Below are positions 23,845 through 35,473 of a DNA stretch of 64,000 nucleotides, piece by piece. The translations under genes were made by a program, and so were the position numbers. Origin of the DNA: Hirudinaria manillensis (taxonomy: Eukaryota > Annelida > Clitellata > Hirudinida > Hirudinidae); assembly GCA_034509925.1 (NCBI GenBank), contig CM067535.1, forward strand, positions 6,857,201-6,921,200, in the 5' to 3' direction. Each line of letters starts with the position of its first letter. Within the stretch, counting starts at the first letter, position 1. The notes beneath the pieces were generated by a model, which searched no databases, had not been told where the DNA came from, and saw nothing but the letters and a program-made list of their open reading frames with translations.

Positions 23845-24545
23845 ATTTCCGACCGACTTGGACGTTGTTAAAAGTTGACGAATTAATGAATTAATCTTTA
23901 ACAATTACTAACCTTTAAAGTTGTTCTAATATTTGTTTGCTTCTAACCCCTTTTAGAGACCCACTCCTAAAAGCAGATGAAGAGTATCTAGGAACAGTTG
24001 GGGCATCATGCTTTGCCACACAAAAGTACAGTCAAAATCTGTAAATAAGGAGTAGGCATAAAGGAATTTTGCAAAAATATTGGAGCCCAAATAAATTATG
24101 TCATTTTGTGTTCTCTCCTGTTTTCTTGTTTCATAATTGAGGTACTAGTGAAGTACTATCAATGCTGAACAACATCTTGAACAATTAATCTGATATAAAC
24201 TGTCCTTCTGTAATTTTAATTTGCCTTTTATGGGAAAGAGGTAAAGCAATCATTAGAAAATCTCAAAAGACAAGGGATGATTAGTTTAGCAGACTTGAAA
24301 TGTTGATTAATTGAATCATCAATTTAAGGGTTATTGTACTGGTTTGTATGTTGTAAAAGTAGATTTTAACAGCAAAATCAAGGTATGATTTTCTTTATTA
24401 GTTCACAACAAGCTTCTGCAATGCTGTCATTCATGTATCGTTTCGCGCTTAAAACATTCAAACTTGCAATAAAAACCTTCCGGGCAGATAAGCATAGGTT
24501 GCTTCGATACCATACAAATAAATAAAATATATAAACATTTAACAA
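23845..24545. other. Convergent 3' intergenic region
   Basis: Lies between the 3' ends of the MIC19-like (+) and pseudokinase (-) genes. It holds AATAAA (+) at 24089-24094 and TTTATT at about 24392-24397, a minus-strand AATAAA for the kinase. No gene seen. Confidence 0.6.
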
Positions 24546-26087
24546 TCACATCATGGTATCAGGGAGTAACAAAAACTGATGATTCATGATCTCATTTGGA
24601 CTGAGCCTGAGATTCGCCTCGATCTTCAGCATAGTTTGCAGGAAGTTCACGAACGATTCGGTCAAAAATGCCTCCTGGCTCATCAAACTCGAGAGACTTC
24701 TGGTCCCCGCCGGAAGATATTTGAAGTAGTTTTTAGGATAATATCTTCCTTCGCCTTCAAAGTAGTCGAAGAATTGGTCTTTCTTTGGAGACTCTTCTAT
24801 CAGGTAAGTGGGGAAGTGTCCCAGGACCTCCATAATCTGGCATATTTGATCCAATTCATCCTCGCCGTGAAATAAAACATGACCAACGGCGATCTCGAAG
24901 ATACTGCAACCAAAACTCCAGACATCGATGGCCCTGTCGTAAGGAAGACCTAGCAGAACTTCGGGGGCTCTGTAGTGAAGCGTTTGAGTGGTGCCCGTCA
25001 TCTATAAATTCAAGCAAACACTATTATCAAAGTTGCTTTTATGTCAAATAGTAGTAGTTAGGAATTGTACCAAACGTTGAGAGATGCAGGCATGTTCGAA
25101 GCCTCCGAGCATGGCTCGCATAAGTACCCCTTGCATCTCTAAAACAAAAAAATTGCCAGGTTTGATGTTCCGATGTACAATGTTCTTCCTGCTCAGGAGG
25201 TCGAGAGCTTTCAATAACGGCTTCGCTACAGCAGCTGCATAGGAAAAGTCGGTTTCCACATAATCGAAGTCTTTGAAGAGATCAATGAGAGTAAAACTGA
25301 AGGGTTCTGTGGCTAAGAAGACGTGACCCATGAATTCGTACTCACTAATGAAGTGAACTGCAATTATTAATGCAAAGCATTTAATCAACACTTCAACGTA
25401 ACTAATGAATATCTGGCCTTAGTCGAGTTAAGAGATTTCATTCGAATTGACATAACATCGACTTAATAAAATAAATATTTGATTTAACCAGTGCTCTATT
25501 CTCTGCAAACTAATCCATTGCTGTGGATAGGAATATAAAAAATTGCAACTGAAGGATATATAATATCACGGACATGATTGTAAAAGAACGCTCTTGATGC
25601 TCTACAAATGCCTCCATAACAAGTGAAGTACAATTATAATTATAATTAATGTAATTTCTAGGCCGCTTATTATGGTCAGTATTGCTAAATTGAAGCAATA
25701 TTGAGAATATGATAAGAGACGACCCGTCAGAATCATCTGACTTGGTTCAATAAAACATTTAACCCCAATTATTAAAACTTGGAATTGATAATCAACGCAT
25801 ATTAAAACTCACTTGTAGAATTCTGTCCACTTTCAGATAAAATTTTTAGCATCTGAATTTCATTTTTCGCAAGCCTCTTGCATTTTTCGTTATTCCTAAA
25901 AACCTTCATACTTGCCACGTTCGAATGAAACTCGCCGAAAAAATCGGCATATTCGTCTTCAAAATATTTCTTGTAAATGCTTCTAACACCGCCACCTGTA
26001 ATGGCCAGTAGTCCGTTATATCTTTCGCTGTTATGTGTACTCATCATGTCGTAAAACAATTTCAAATCTTCTTCAATAAATAGTCGG
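24546..26087 (-). CDS. DYRK-like protein pseudokinase
   Basis: Three exons read on the minus strand: 26087-25813, 25357-25071 and 25001-24546. Phases match (1, then 0). Coding probably continues into an unseen 5' exon. The N-lobe keeps the beta-3 lysine (VASMKVFRNN) and a helix-C glutamate (KNEIQML). The catalytic loop reads IVHRNIKPGN, so HRD Asp is Asn. The metal-binding DFG site reads MLGGFEHA: Asp is Gly and Gly is Glu. No canonical glycine-rich loop is visible. The C-lobe is well kept: LHYRAPEVLLGLPYD, AIDVWSFGC and EVLGHFP...PKKDQFF, the last typical of DYRK family members. It ends at LLLPDTMM. Known kinases need both lost aspartates, so phosphotransfer is unlikely; a scaffold or regulatory role is inferred. 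Frames are intact, so this is not an obvious pseudogene. Its 5' end faces the G-alpha gene. Confidence 0.85.
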
Positions 26088-26762
26088 CTAAAATAGTTCG
26101 GAATAAATGTTAAGAATCAAATTTCGCTTCGACTTAAGTCTCTCTGCCAGCCCAGGCTAAATCCGCTGAGTTCAACTTGCACACCTGAAACTAACCCATC
26201 CTCACAATTTAAACGTGGGCTTTGAATTCAATTATTAAAATAATTTTCTAATACGTCATTGTTGCTCACAAAGTTAATATATTTATTGAATCACTTAACT
26301 AAAATACGTGACAATAAGTTCAACGTAGCTAATGAATTTCTCATTGTCGCAAATTGGTGCTTCTTGCATACCCTTTGAATTTGCTTGGAAGGGGAAGATT
26401 ATGTTCGATATGAAATATATTCCCAGATTAAAAGTGGTTTTTTAATTAGGCTAAAATGTTTGAAATTATCACTGGTAGTCCAATCATCTGGACGATAAAC
26501 TACGATTAATGGTTATGGTTTTACATTCAAGTTTATATTCATTGACAGCGATTAATACACAATTTTTAAGTCTATAAAGAAACACTGGAATTTTAATAAC
26601 AATCGCCATGGTAGCCATTCGAGTGCCCTTATCCCGATCGCTTAATAACGAGAGAATTCCGTATCATTCCATCTCAGCTTGAGAAGCAAGAACAAGTGAA
26701 TCTGTGTCTAACTCCTGTCCAAAAGCATTTCTAAATTAACTGATGAAATATAAAAAGCTAAA
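26088..26762. promoter_or_regulatory. Shared upstream region of divergent pseudokinase and G-alpha genes
   Basis: The most 5' exon seen of each gene lies at either edge, leaving 675 bp. Any first pseudokinase exon and both promoters must be here or, for the kinase, in longer introns. No TATA box is clear. A 38-codon minus-strand frame starting near 26625 has no recognisable features. Confidence 0.4.
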
Positions 26763-29471
26763 ATGGGATGTGCAGCCAGTCTCAATGACGTAAACTCCAG
26801 ATCAGCTGCTAAGAAGTCCAAAGAGATTGAGAAACAGCTGAAAGAAGACAGCTTGAAAGCCGCCAAAGTTGTAAAACTACTTCTTTTGGGTTAGACATGT
26901 ATTTTTAGATTCAAAAACGTCAAAAATTGATCAAATATCTTCAATATTTATCTTATTTGGCGAAATGTGTTTCAATTAGGTGCCGGAGAATGTGGAAAAA
27001 GCACAATTGTAAAGCAAATGAAGTGGGTTTACATGTTATTAGTAACATATTTTATTCGAAGTTTTATATTTGAAAGGAAATTCAATTTAAACCGTTTAAA
27101 AATCCATATATGTGCTAATATAATAAAAGAAAATTCTAAAAAATGTTTTAGAAACTACTTTCCAACTAGGTTCTTGAAGTTTCTTAATTCGAAAATTATC
27201 AAATTTTTTTATTTCAGAATAATTCACGCTCAGGGTTACACGAAAGTGGAAAGACTGACGTACAAATCAGCAATTATTCAGAACACTTTGCAAGCCTTTG
27301 TGGCGGTCATAGAAGCCATGAAAATCCTGAAAATTGATTTTCAGCAGAACGTTTCAACAGTTAGTCCGATTCAGCTCTTCTCCATTTTAAATATTCATTA
27401 CCCCTAAAGTCTCAACAGTTTGATTACAATATACAATTCAAAACAATGGCAATGCATAAATTAAAATTTATTTTTCAAATTTATTAATATTAATTTATTT
27501 CAATAAGGAAGATATTTGCACAGTCCTGAGCATCGACCAATCGGCCTCATTCGACCTCAGACCTGAGAAAGTTTCCTTGTTGAAGAACATTTGGAAGGAT
27601 CCAGGTGTTCAACAGTGTTTTTCACGCTCCAGGGAATATCAACTGTCGGATTCTGGAGAATAGTAATTGATTATTATTATTATTACTATTAATATTAAAT
27701 TAACGTTTCAAGTAAATATTCACATTTGCAATTGAGATTCCGCTTAGTTCAACTACACTTTAATACTTCCATGTTGTTGAAAATATGATCTTGAGAATCC
27801 CAAGTTCATGTAAAATCACTCTGGAATTTCTTAAATTAAAAAAAAAACACTTTAAACCTAAAAATATCGATTTATTTATTAATAAATTAAATACATCTTC
27901 AAGTTAGTCCACCGAATAATCATAGAAGATAATTCGCGTAAAATATGACTGAGAGGTTTTAAAATCCTATCCATTGCGATCCCACAAAGTCTTGAGAGCA
28001 CCAAACAAACTCATCATTGACGACCATCTACAGCTATCTGAATCATCTGTCGAACATTTTCAAGTCGGACTACATTCCAGATGAACAGGACATCCTGAGG
28101 ATAAGAATCAGAACCACTGGCATTGTTGAAACTCAATTCCTTTACAAGGGACTCAGTTTCAGGTCTTTATACGTTTCGCCATGTTTCGCCATTGTCTGCT
28201 GCGACAGATATTTGGCCCTTGTCATTAGTATAATTTTTTATGAATTATTTTATTAATTAATTTTTAGTTAGTCAATATTTGTACTATAATGAAATGAATA
28301 AAGCACGCAAATGCTACACGAATCTTTTCTAATAAGAAATAAGAGATCGATAGTTTAAATCTGCAGTTGGATAATTTCCAGTTTTAATTTTATAAAAGAA
28401 GAAAATCTTATCTTAAAAATACATTTTATCGATTTGCAGAATGTTTGACGTTGGAGGTCAAAGGGCAGAGAGAAAAAAATGGATCCACTGCTTCGAAGAT
28501 GTAACGTCAATAATATTTGTTGCGTCACTCAACGATTTCGACCTCGTAACTGCCGAAGATCACGTCACGGTTCTGAAAGCTTCTTTAAAAAATCGTGTTC
28601 AAATGCTAAATTTTAAACTTGTCTGACTAATTCAGTTGAAATTAATTAGATTTTATAATTTATTAATTAAAAACAATTAAAAATTAATTAAGCGGCTTTT
28701 TCAAGAATGAATTTATAATTTCATGCTGATGGAAAACGTGTAAAATTGACAATCCAGAATAGGATGGTTGAAAGCATGAACCTCTTTCAATCGATCTGCA
28801 ACAGTAAGTGGTTTAAAGAAACTTCAATGATTCTCTTCCTGAACAAGAAAGATCTGTTCCATAAAAAGATCAATTTCGTTCCCATCAGCATCTGTTTCCC
28901 GGAATATTCAGGTGAAGTTAGTCTGGAGATCTTCCAAAGATTTTGAAGTGTCATTGTGTGCAATAAGGAAGCCATTCTTATCTCAAAAACTGTGAAATTG
29001 TTTTTGGTGAATCAACAGAAGTAGATGTTATGAGATTATTTAAGACAAATGTCTGAGGATAAAAAAAGATAAAACTTGATAACGCGGACATCTGAGATCT
29101 TAATCAATCATTTGAACTATTACTTTGCAATTTATAGGTTCAATATCATACGATAGCATACATTTAAACGATTCAATATTATCTCAGAAGTGCTTGCTGA
29201 ACCCGCACTCATTTCGATACCCGAGACACTTACAGTAGACATGCAACAAGTTCTCTAGTGAATCATTTCAATATTTGCAGGAGGATGCACATACAACGAG
29301 ACATCGAGATACATTCAAAGCCGTTTTGAAAAACTGGTTGAGAAGAAATCCAATAGAAATATTTATTCTCACTTCACCTGTGCCACTGACACTGGAAACG
29401 TTCAGTTCGTTTTCGACGCGGTCACAGACGTTTTGATCCAACATAATCTCAAGGATATTGGGCTCTTCTGA
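26763..29471 (+). CDS. GNAI-like: Heterotrimeric G protein alpha subunit, Gi/o class (Cys-to-Ile at position -4)
   Basis: Eight exons join without phase conflict: 26763-26889, 26980-27022, 27218-27359, 27508-27662, 28034-28162, 28440-28569, 28758-28911 and 29281-29471, giving 356 residues (vertebrate Gi is 354). MGC at the start gives the myristoyl-Gly2/palmitoyl-Cys3 anchor. The P-loop is GAGECGKST (usual Ser is Cys). Switch I keeps the catalytic Arg ([13 protein letters not shown]) and switch II the catalytic Gln ([13 protein letters not shown]). NKKD and TCAT guanine-specificity boxes are intact. The C-terminus is HNLKDIGLF; Gi/o proteins have Cys four from the end, which pertussis toxin modifies, and here it is Ile as in vertebrate Gz. 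The helical domain diverges most. GPCR coupling to Gi-type effectors is inferred from class. An alternative donor for exon 3 would drop three residues (VST). Confidence 0.93.
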
Positions 29472-31948
29472 GGAGTCTAGTAATTCAAACTATAATTAAT
29501 CTGATTATGTAGGAAAATGCTTTTAATGTCGCATATCAGATGCTGGAATTCATTCAAATTTAACTGACGTTAAGTCGCTTTATCGCGCATAAAACAAAAA
29601 AAATATCCCAGGATAATTGAAATTTCGTTGGGCAAAATTGTCTTTCTTTGTAACCAAAATAGACGAAAAGGGGTTTATTTTATTAAAACTTATAATTGAT
29701 GGTAGCGGGGGCTAAAGCTTAGGATCAGTCCCATAACCAGGACTTTAAAATTTTCAGAAATTGAATAGAGGCTTTGGAGTATTGGGAATTATTTTTTTAA
29801 AATAAAATCTTAAAATCCTAAAATAAATTTTGTTAAAAACTAAATAATTAATACATTACATGATTGAAGCTACTGCCAAAATGTCTAAATGAAAGGTAAG
29901 CAGATTGAAGCTTCCAGGAAATGATTTATTCATTTTCTTGGTGTCTTAAAATGAACGATAATAACATAATGACTTCGATGGAAAAGGAGTGTTAAGTCCC
30001 GAAGGATGCTCGAAGGGAACATTGTTCCCGCTAAGAAACCGTTAAAAATAGAATAGGCTGTGAATCGATTATATGATGTTCTTTAGAAATAAGTTTGGGT
30101 TCACTGCGGTAGTTCATATAAATCCGCTTTGTTATTCTGCGGCCCTAAGGAAGCGTATCTTCTTCGAGATAGATGACTGCTAATGAGCTTAAAAAAATCT
30201 ATGGATAATATTTCTAATTATATGAATTTTCCTGAAGACTATGATGCCAAGTAATTCCCGGGAGGTAAGGGGAAATTATTCATCAAAAATATATTGGCGA
30301 GGAAAATATCAGCAAAGAACGAGTATAAGCTCTCCATTTGGAACTGAATATGCCTCATCATTACGCTGATAGGCAAAGTAAATCACGGTTATCCTTGTAA
30401 ACCATTTTCTTTTTTTTACTATTCATGCTTTCTACATTTAATCATAATCTTACAAATCTCATAATCATTATACGATGGTATTCCTAAATTAAACCTCATG
30501 AGGTCGTCTGCCATTTACTAGCCTGGTAGATTTTGTGCTATTTAACTTCTGAGTTAAAAATTGTCCAAAAAAATTAAAATTAATATCTCCATTTTGGAAT
30601 ATTACTTTTATTGACGAGGTCGACCATCAATTTGCGAGCGCGGTAATTTCTCGTGTGGCTGGTCGTCTTCGTGCTTTGGGGCTCGGTTTATGTTTTCGAG
30701 CTCAGTTTCTTCGAAGGAGATTCTTAATTCTTGTGAAGCGCTCATTTCCAAGTATTTGCATTCACTTCGTTGACATTGGTTAGTGATAAACTAACAAGTT
30801 TGTCTTCGTTATCTAAGTCGTTGATGTAGAATTTGCTTCGCCGTCGGCTTTTTACGAATAAGGTGAATTTCTGTAACTTGACCGCACTTTGTTCCGAGCT
30901 AAACGCATCAGGTGGTTATTTACAAAATATTGTCGTCACACTCTCGTGTTCCTTGCATAAGGAACGTGCGACCGACACCGGAACTGAGCTCAAAAGATTC
31001 TTCTTGGGAAAAGCGGAGGCTTGCAGTCCAGGCAGACTTGCGTATTGATCGGCCTAGGTTGTCTGAAATTTCATGGCGTCGCAGAAACAGGCTTTGCCAG
31101 CAGCACGGCATAATGCCGAACGTTAGCATGACACGATTAGGTCTGAGTCATGGTTTTGGAGGGAATATTTCAATGACTCATTCTGCAAGAACTGTGCCTA
31201 TGCTTTGGAACAATATTTTTCATTCAGTTTCTCCTATTAACTACTAGGCACAGCACTGTCTGCTAAAGTAACTGCATCCAATTATTGCTTGTGTTGTTAA
31301 ACGAGGGTTTAATCCATTTTTAATGTCATTTGCTTTATGTTAAAAAATACTGAAAACCAATATTATTATTTTTTTTTGCTATTGATTGACCAAACTAGGT
31401 GCCAAAATATGTAGAATGTTTAGCATGGATTGATATTTCTGCATGTGCAAATGTTAGACAGGCATTGGTCACAAGCACACAAGCAAACCTTGGGACTGCG
31501 AAGTGTGCATGCACAGCAAGTATACAAGCTGCTTTCCCGTCATATAATGTCCACTACCTTCGGCTTTCCTCGTCAGCCTCTCCGATAGCGAAGCATAATT
31601 GATGATAAGCAGACTGCAGAAGGTCTTTTGCTCTTGATTTCATAACTCGACTTGTGGCTGCCTGAGTTCCTAAGTGTCTCTAGTTATGGTTGCAGTGGGA
31701 TACAGCTAGTTGCAAGAAGAAATCGCAGGAATCCGAAAGATATAAACCGAGCGCCCGTTACTTAAGAGCATCCCGATCGGATTAGACGTCCGACGCTTAG
31801 CTAAGCACTGTCAGATAAGAATTTTGGTAAATTGATTTCTTTCGAAGACATGGATTTGAAATAGGAATGATTATTTTGGTCTAGCTTAGAACTTCTCTAT
31901 CGTTTAATTTCAGGTCTCAGTTCAATAATCAAGCAGGAGCAGAACAAA
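29472..31948. other. Intergenic/5'UTR region before stathmin gene
   Basis: No coding region can be supported. A locally GC-richer stretch at about 30620-31240 with small open frames (71 and 111 codons, no family features) may be the stathmin promoter or an untranslated first exon. An acceptor TTTCAG at about 31910-31915 precedes the stathmin ATG by about 33 bases, which shows that a 5' noncoding exon exists upstream. Confidence 0.5.
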
Positions 31949-34900
31949 ATGTCCTCAGGTACATGTATATTGTGATTTTGAATGAATAAAGTCTAATTCA
32001 TTTTATGCAATCATTATTCTTGAATTTATGCATAAATGCAAGAATTTTTCTATTGCATCTTTGCAGGTTGCAAATGTTAATTTGTTAAATAATATTAAAT
32101 TAAAATTTATTAACTGAAAATTTTTAATGGAGTCATAAACAAAAATTGAGGCAATATGCAACATTGGGTGGAATTAATTATCACACTCATCAGAAAGGAA
32201 TAACTTAGAATGCTTAACTTGCTTCCCCTGAATGCATTCAGTCTGCAAATGGTTGGGATTTTATCTCTGCATGAAGGAGCCAACTGCCGTGGCAGAAAAA
32301 CACGGCCTAACCGGGATCCACGGCGGCCATTACAAGTGTGATATGCTCATCACGCTGAGAGGTTCCGTTGCCGTGGAAACTTTTGCTTCCGTTTTTAGTT
32401 TTGCTCGTTCTATTCCTTCCGTTCATCGCTCGATGTCGTTCGGTTTGCACGTCTGCCTCCAACAATGACTTTAAATTTGTGTAATACTTCCTCTAGAAGT
32501 ATTTTCAGTTTGTTCAGTTGTCTTTCTGCAGACATAATGTTTATTAATTGTTCTTTAATTTTCTCTTAAATCCTTTTATAATATTTTGTTGCTCTGCAGA
32601 CATCACGTTTTCTTAGAAAAGCAGTTTTATTTTCTATTAATTCATTGCTAATGTTAATGACAACCCAAGAAATATAGGTTAAACAATTCAAGGAATTGTG
32701 ACAGTTTTGAGGATAATGTGGAGGATGTGGTTCTTTAAGTAATGATGATGGAAAATTGATTGAGTAACAGTAACAGGGCTGTTCATAATGACAATGTTAT
32801 TCACTTTGTAATGCAAAGTGCAGTTGTTTAGATGTAAAGACTTGTTAATATTGGAAGCCATCAGAGTTACTTAGAAGGAATTATGAGTTATTATTTAAAG
32901 GAAATATAAAAATTCATATATAAATCTATGTAGATCTTTTTAGAAATATCAGGATTCTGTTTATAAATATTATAAATAATATAAATATTCTTTTTTTTTT
33001 TTAATTTGGTTTATTATCATCACTTCAGTTATGCAAAGAAATTCAAATTTATTATGTGTTCTGTAGGGTTTATTATAACGTCTTCTGATTTGTTTCAGTC
33101 TGTTACATTTTCTATTGCATTTTATCATTAGAATAAAACAAAATATTGCAATAAATTTAAAAAATAAATAAATCATCAGCAAACCAATGGAACGAGTGAT
33201 CGAATCGTTTCAGAGTCCAAAGAAAGTTCCGGAGGTTTGGCCTTCGACGTGATCCTGAAACCAGCACTTCTCGATAATCCACCCCCTGTACTCATGAGGA
33301 CCCACTCACCCAACAAAGAACTTTCTCAGGAGGACATAGACAAGAAACTGAAGGAGGCTGAAGATAGACGAATGGTGCTTGTTGATTGATAGATTATTAT
33401 TATTATTATTATTATTATTATAATTATTATAACCATTATATTATTTATTAATTAATTATAAAATGTTTGTTTAATAAAAACTAAATCGAAAGTTTTTAAG
33501 TTAATTTTTGTTTAATTTTTAAACATTATTTGTTCAATATTTTCATCGATCAAGGCCATGGAGTCTCAGAAGTTGCTGTCGGTTCAGAAGAGCAAAGAAA
33601 GAGCAGCCGAGGCCAACCAAAGAATCCAGGATTTGAATGATTCCTTCATGAGGGATGCTGAGAAGAGATTGTTGGAGAAGATGGAGGTCTCCATGGAAAA
33701 GAAGACCACTCAGATCAGACAACTCCAAGAGAGACTGAGAGAGCATGTCAGTCAAGTATTCCTTGGATATTTGCCCTAGATGAAGTCAATAGTAATAATA
33801 ATAATAATAATAATAATAGCAATAATAATAATAATAATAGTTTTTTTTGCTTGATTATTCGGATCTTTCAATGTACTTTATCTGGAATAAACAAAATAAA
33901 ATAAAAACAAATAATAATGGTAATAATATTAATAATAATAATAATAATTTTCATAATCTTCTAAAGACATCATCAAATGATGAATCATCCATGCAGTATT
34001 CATGCGTAGTTTTGAACGGCAGGCTCAGCGAGTGGAGTTGATCAAGAAGATGGGGGAGGAATCCAGGGCTGAGTTGAAGGAAAGGATTGACAAGAAATTG
34101 GAAACTGCCGGAGAGAAGAGAGAGTTGCAGCTGGGAAAAGTTCAGGAACGCATCCGTCAGCACGTGAGAATTCAGACGATGAATTGTCAAAATGAATTGT
34201 CGAAATGAATTGCACCGTTTATTGTAGCATTTCTAGCGTGGAAATAGTTTCGAATTATGAGTGAGAGAAATTATTTTAAAAAAATCAATTTAAATCTTTC
34301 TTAATAGTGTAATAATTAATATAATATAATTTATTAAGCTGATGTAATTTTTGAATTCTCTTAAATAACATAATAATTGACTCTAGAGTTTTAGCTCTTG
34401 CTATTCCCACACTGCCATAACCCTTTGCATGATGGCCCGAACGTGCGTTCGTGCGACAGACGCGATTGTCTTTCTCCGTTCTTCGGAGACTTTGAGGCGT
34501 TAAATTATCGACGGGAGATGTAACTAACGATCGATGAACATCGTGTATCAATGAATCGGTGTCGACTTTGAAATTCCTCTTCCAGCAAAAGCACATCGAG
34601 GAGGTGATCGAGTGCAGTAGCAAATTCAGCAGAGACACGGAGGAGAGAATCATTCAGAAGATGGAAAGCAGTCTCAAGAACAGGGAGGAACATCTTAATA
34701 ATCTTCTGGAGAGACTCAAGAAGCATGTCAGTTGGGTTTTTTTTATTATTTTTGTTTCTATTTTTAATTTTAATTATTTTTAATTTAACTGCTTGATTTT
34801 TTATGAATTTGTATTTTTTTCTTTTTTTATTTGAACAAATAAATAAATAAATAATTTAATAAATAAATAAAGCGAGAAAGTCAGTTTAGAAAAATTGATA

Positions 34901-35473
34901 TTATTATTATTGATATTATTACTGCAGAGTGTCACCGAATTGCTGGCACTTGACTAATTATTTATTTAATTATTTTTTTAATTTAATTATTTATTTTAAT
35001 TTATTATATATTATTAAACAGCTAATTAATCAATTATTACCTATCTTTTCCCTATCTTAATGTTTTTCTAATAGGCCCAGCACGCACACGAAATCCGCAT
35101 GAACAAGTTGAACGTTTCTAACACCGAGGACAGCGTCGGACTTCTCGAGGACTACGACAGCGACGAGGAAGACGACAAGTCGACCGAGGAATACCAGAAC
35201 ACCCAGGAAAGCTTCCAGAACGACTACGGAACGTCGTCGAAAGCCGCCGAAGTCGACGACAAGTTCTCTGAAGCTGACGAGACGTCGGGCGACAAGGACG
35301 ACTCTGACGTGTCTAAGGAGAGCAGCGAGAAGGGCTCTCGCGACGTCAGCGACGACGAAGACGAGAGTCAGAAGAGTTTCGGCTTCGACGAGCAGCTGCA
35401 GCAGTCGGTCGCTAAGAGTCCTGCGCAGATGAAGTTCGATCTGCCGTCACCTGCCGTCAGGCTGTCTAATTAG
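31949..35473 (+). CDS. STMN-like: Stathmin-family protein with three tubulin-binding-type repeats and acidic tail
   Basis: Six coding exons: 31949-31958, 33214-33374, 33555-33746, 34023-34163, 34586-34726 and 35075-35473, total 347 residues (human STMN1: 149). The start MSSESKESSGGLAFDVILKP and LSQEDIDKKLKEAEDRR match the stathmin N-terminal cap and helix start. Three helical repeats follow, ending QLQERLREH, KVQERIRQH and NLLERLKKH. The last two lie on exons of equal length (141 bp, phase 0-0), which points to exon duplication. Vertebrate stathmins have two such repeats, each binding one tubulin heterodimer; a third suggests more tubulin per molecule (inference; high, variable stoichiometry is known for Drosophila stathmins). 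The last exon encodes an Asp/Glu/Ser-rich tail of about 120 residues without a vertebrate counterpart. Ser-Pro sites (HSPNKE, KSPAQ) could be phosphorylated. Confidence 0.9.
32367..32380. promoter_or_regulatory. X-box-like motif in a GC-rich patch of stathmin intron 1
   Basis: GTTGCCGTGGAAAC fits the RFX consensus. It sits in a GC-rich island (about 32280-32465) with CGGCGGCCATTAC, a YY1-like motif. The patch may be an alternative promoter or enhancer; this is motif-based only. Confidence 0.3.

Noticed and set aside
30120..30180. Sequence resembling part of a large-subunit rRNA (CGGCCCTAAGGAAGCG)
   Set aside because: The match is too short, and flanking bases do not fit rRNA.
30833..31247. 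71- and 111-codon frames before stathmin
   Set aside because: Composition and lack of family features suggest untranslated or promoter sequence.
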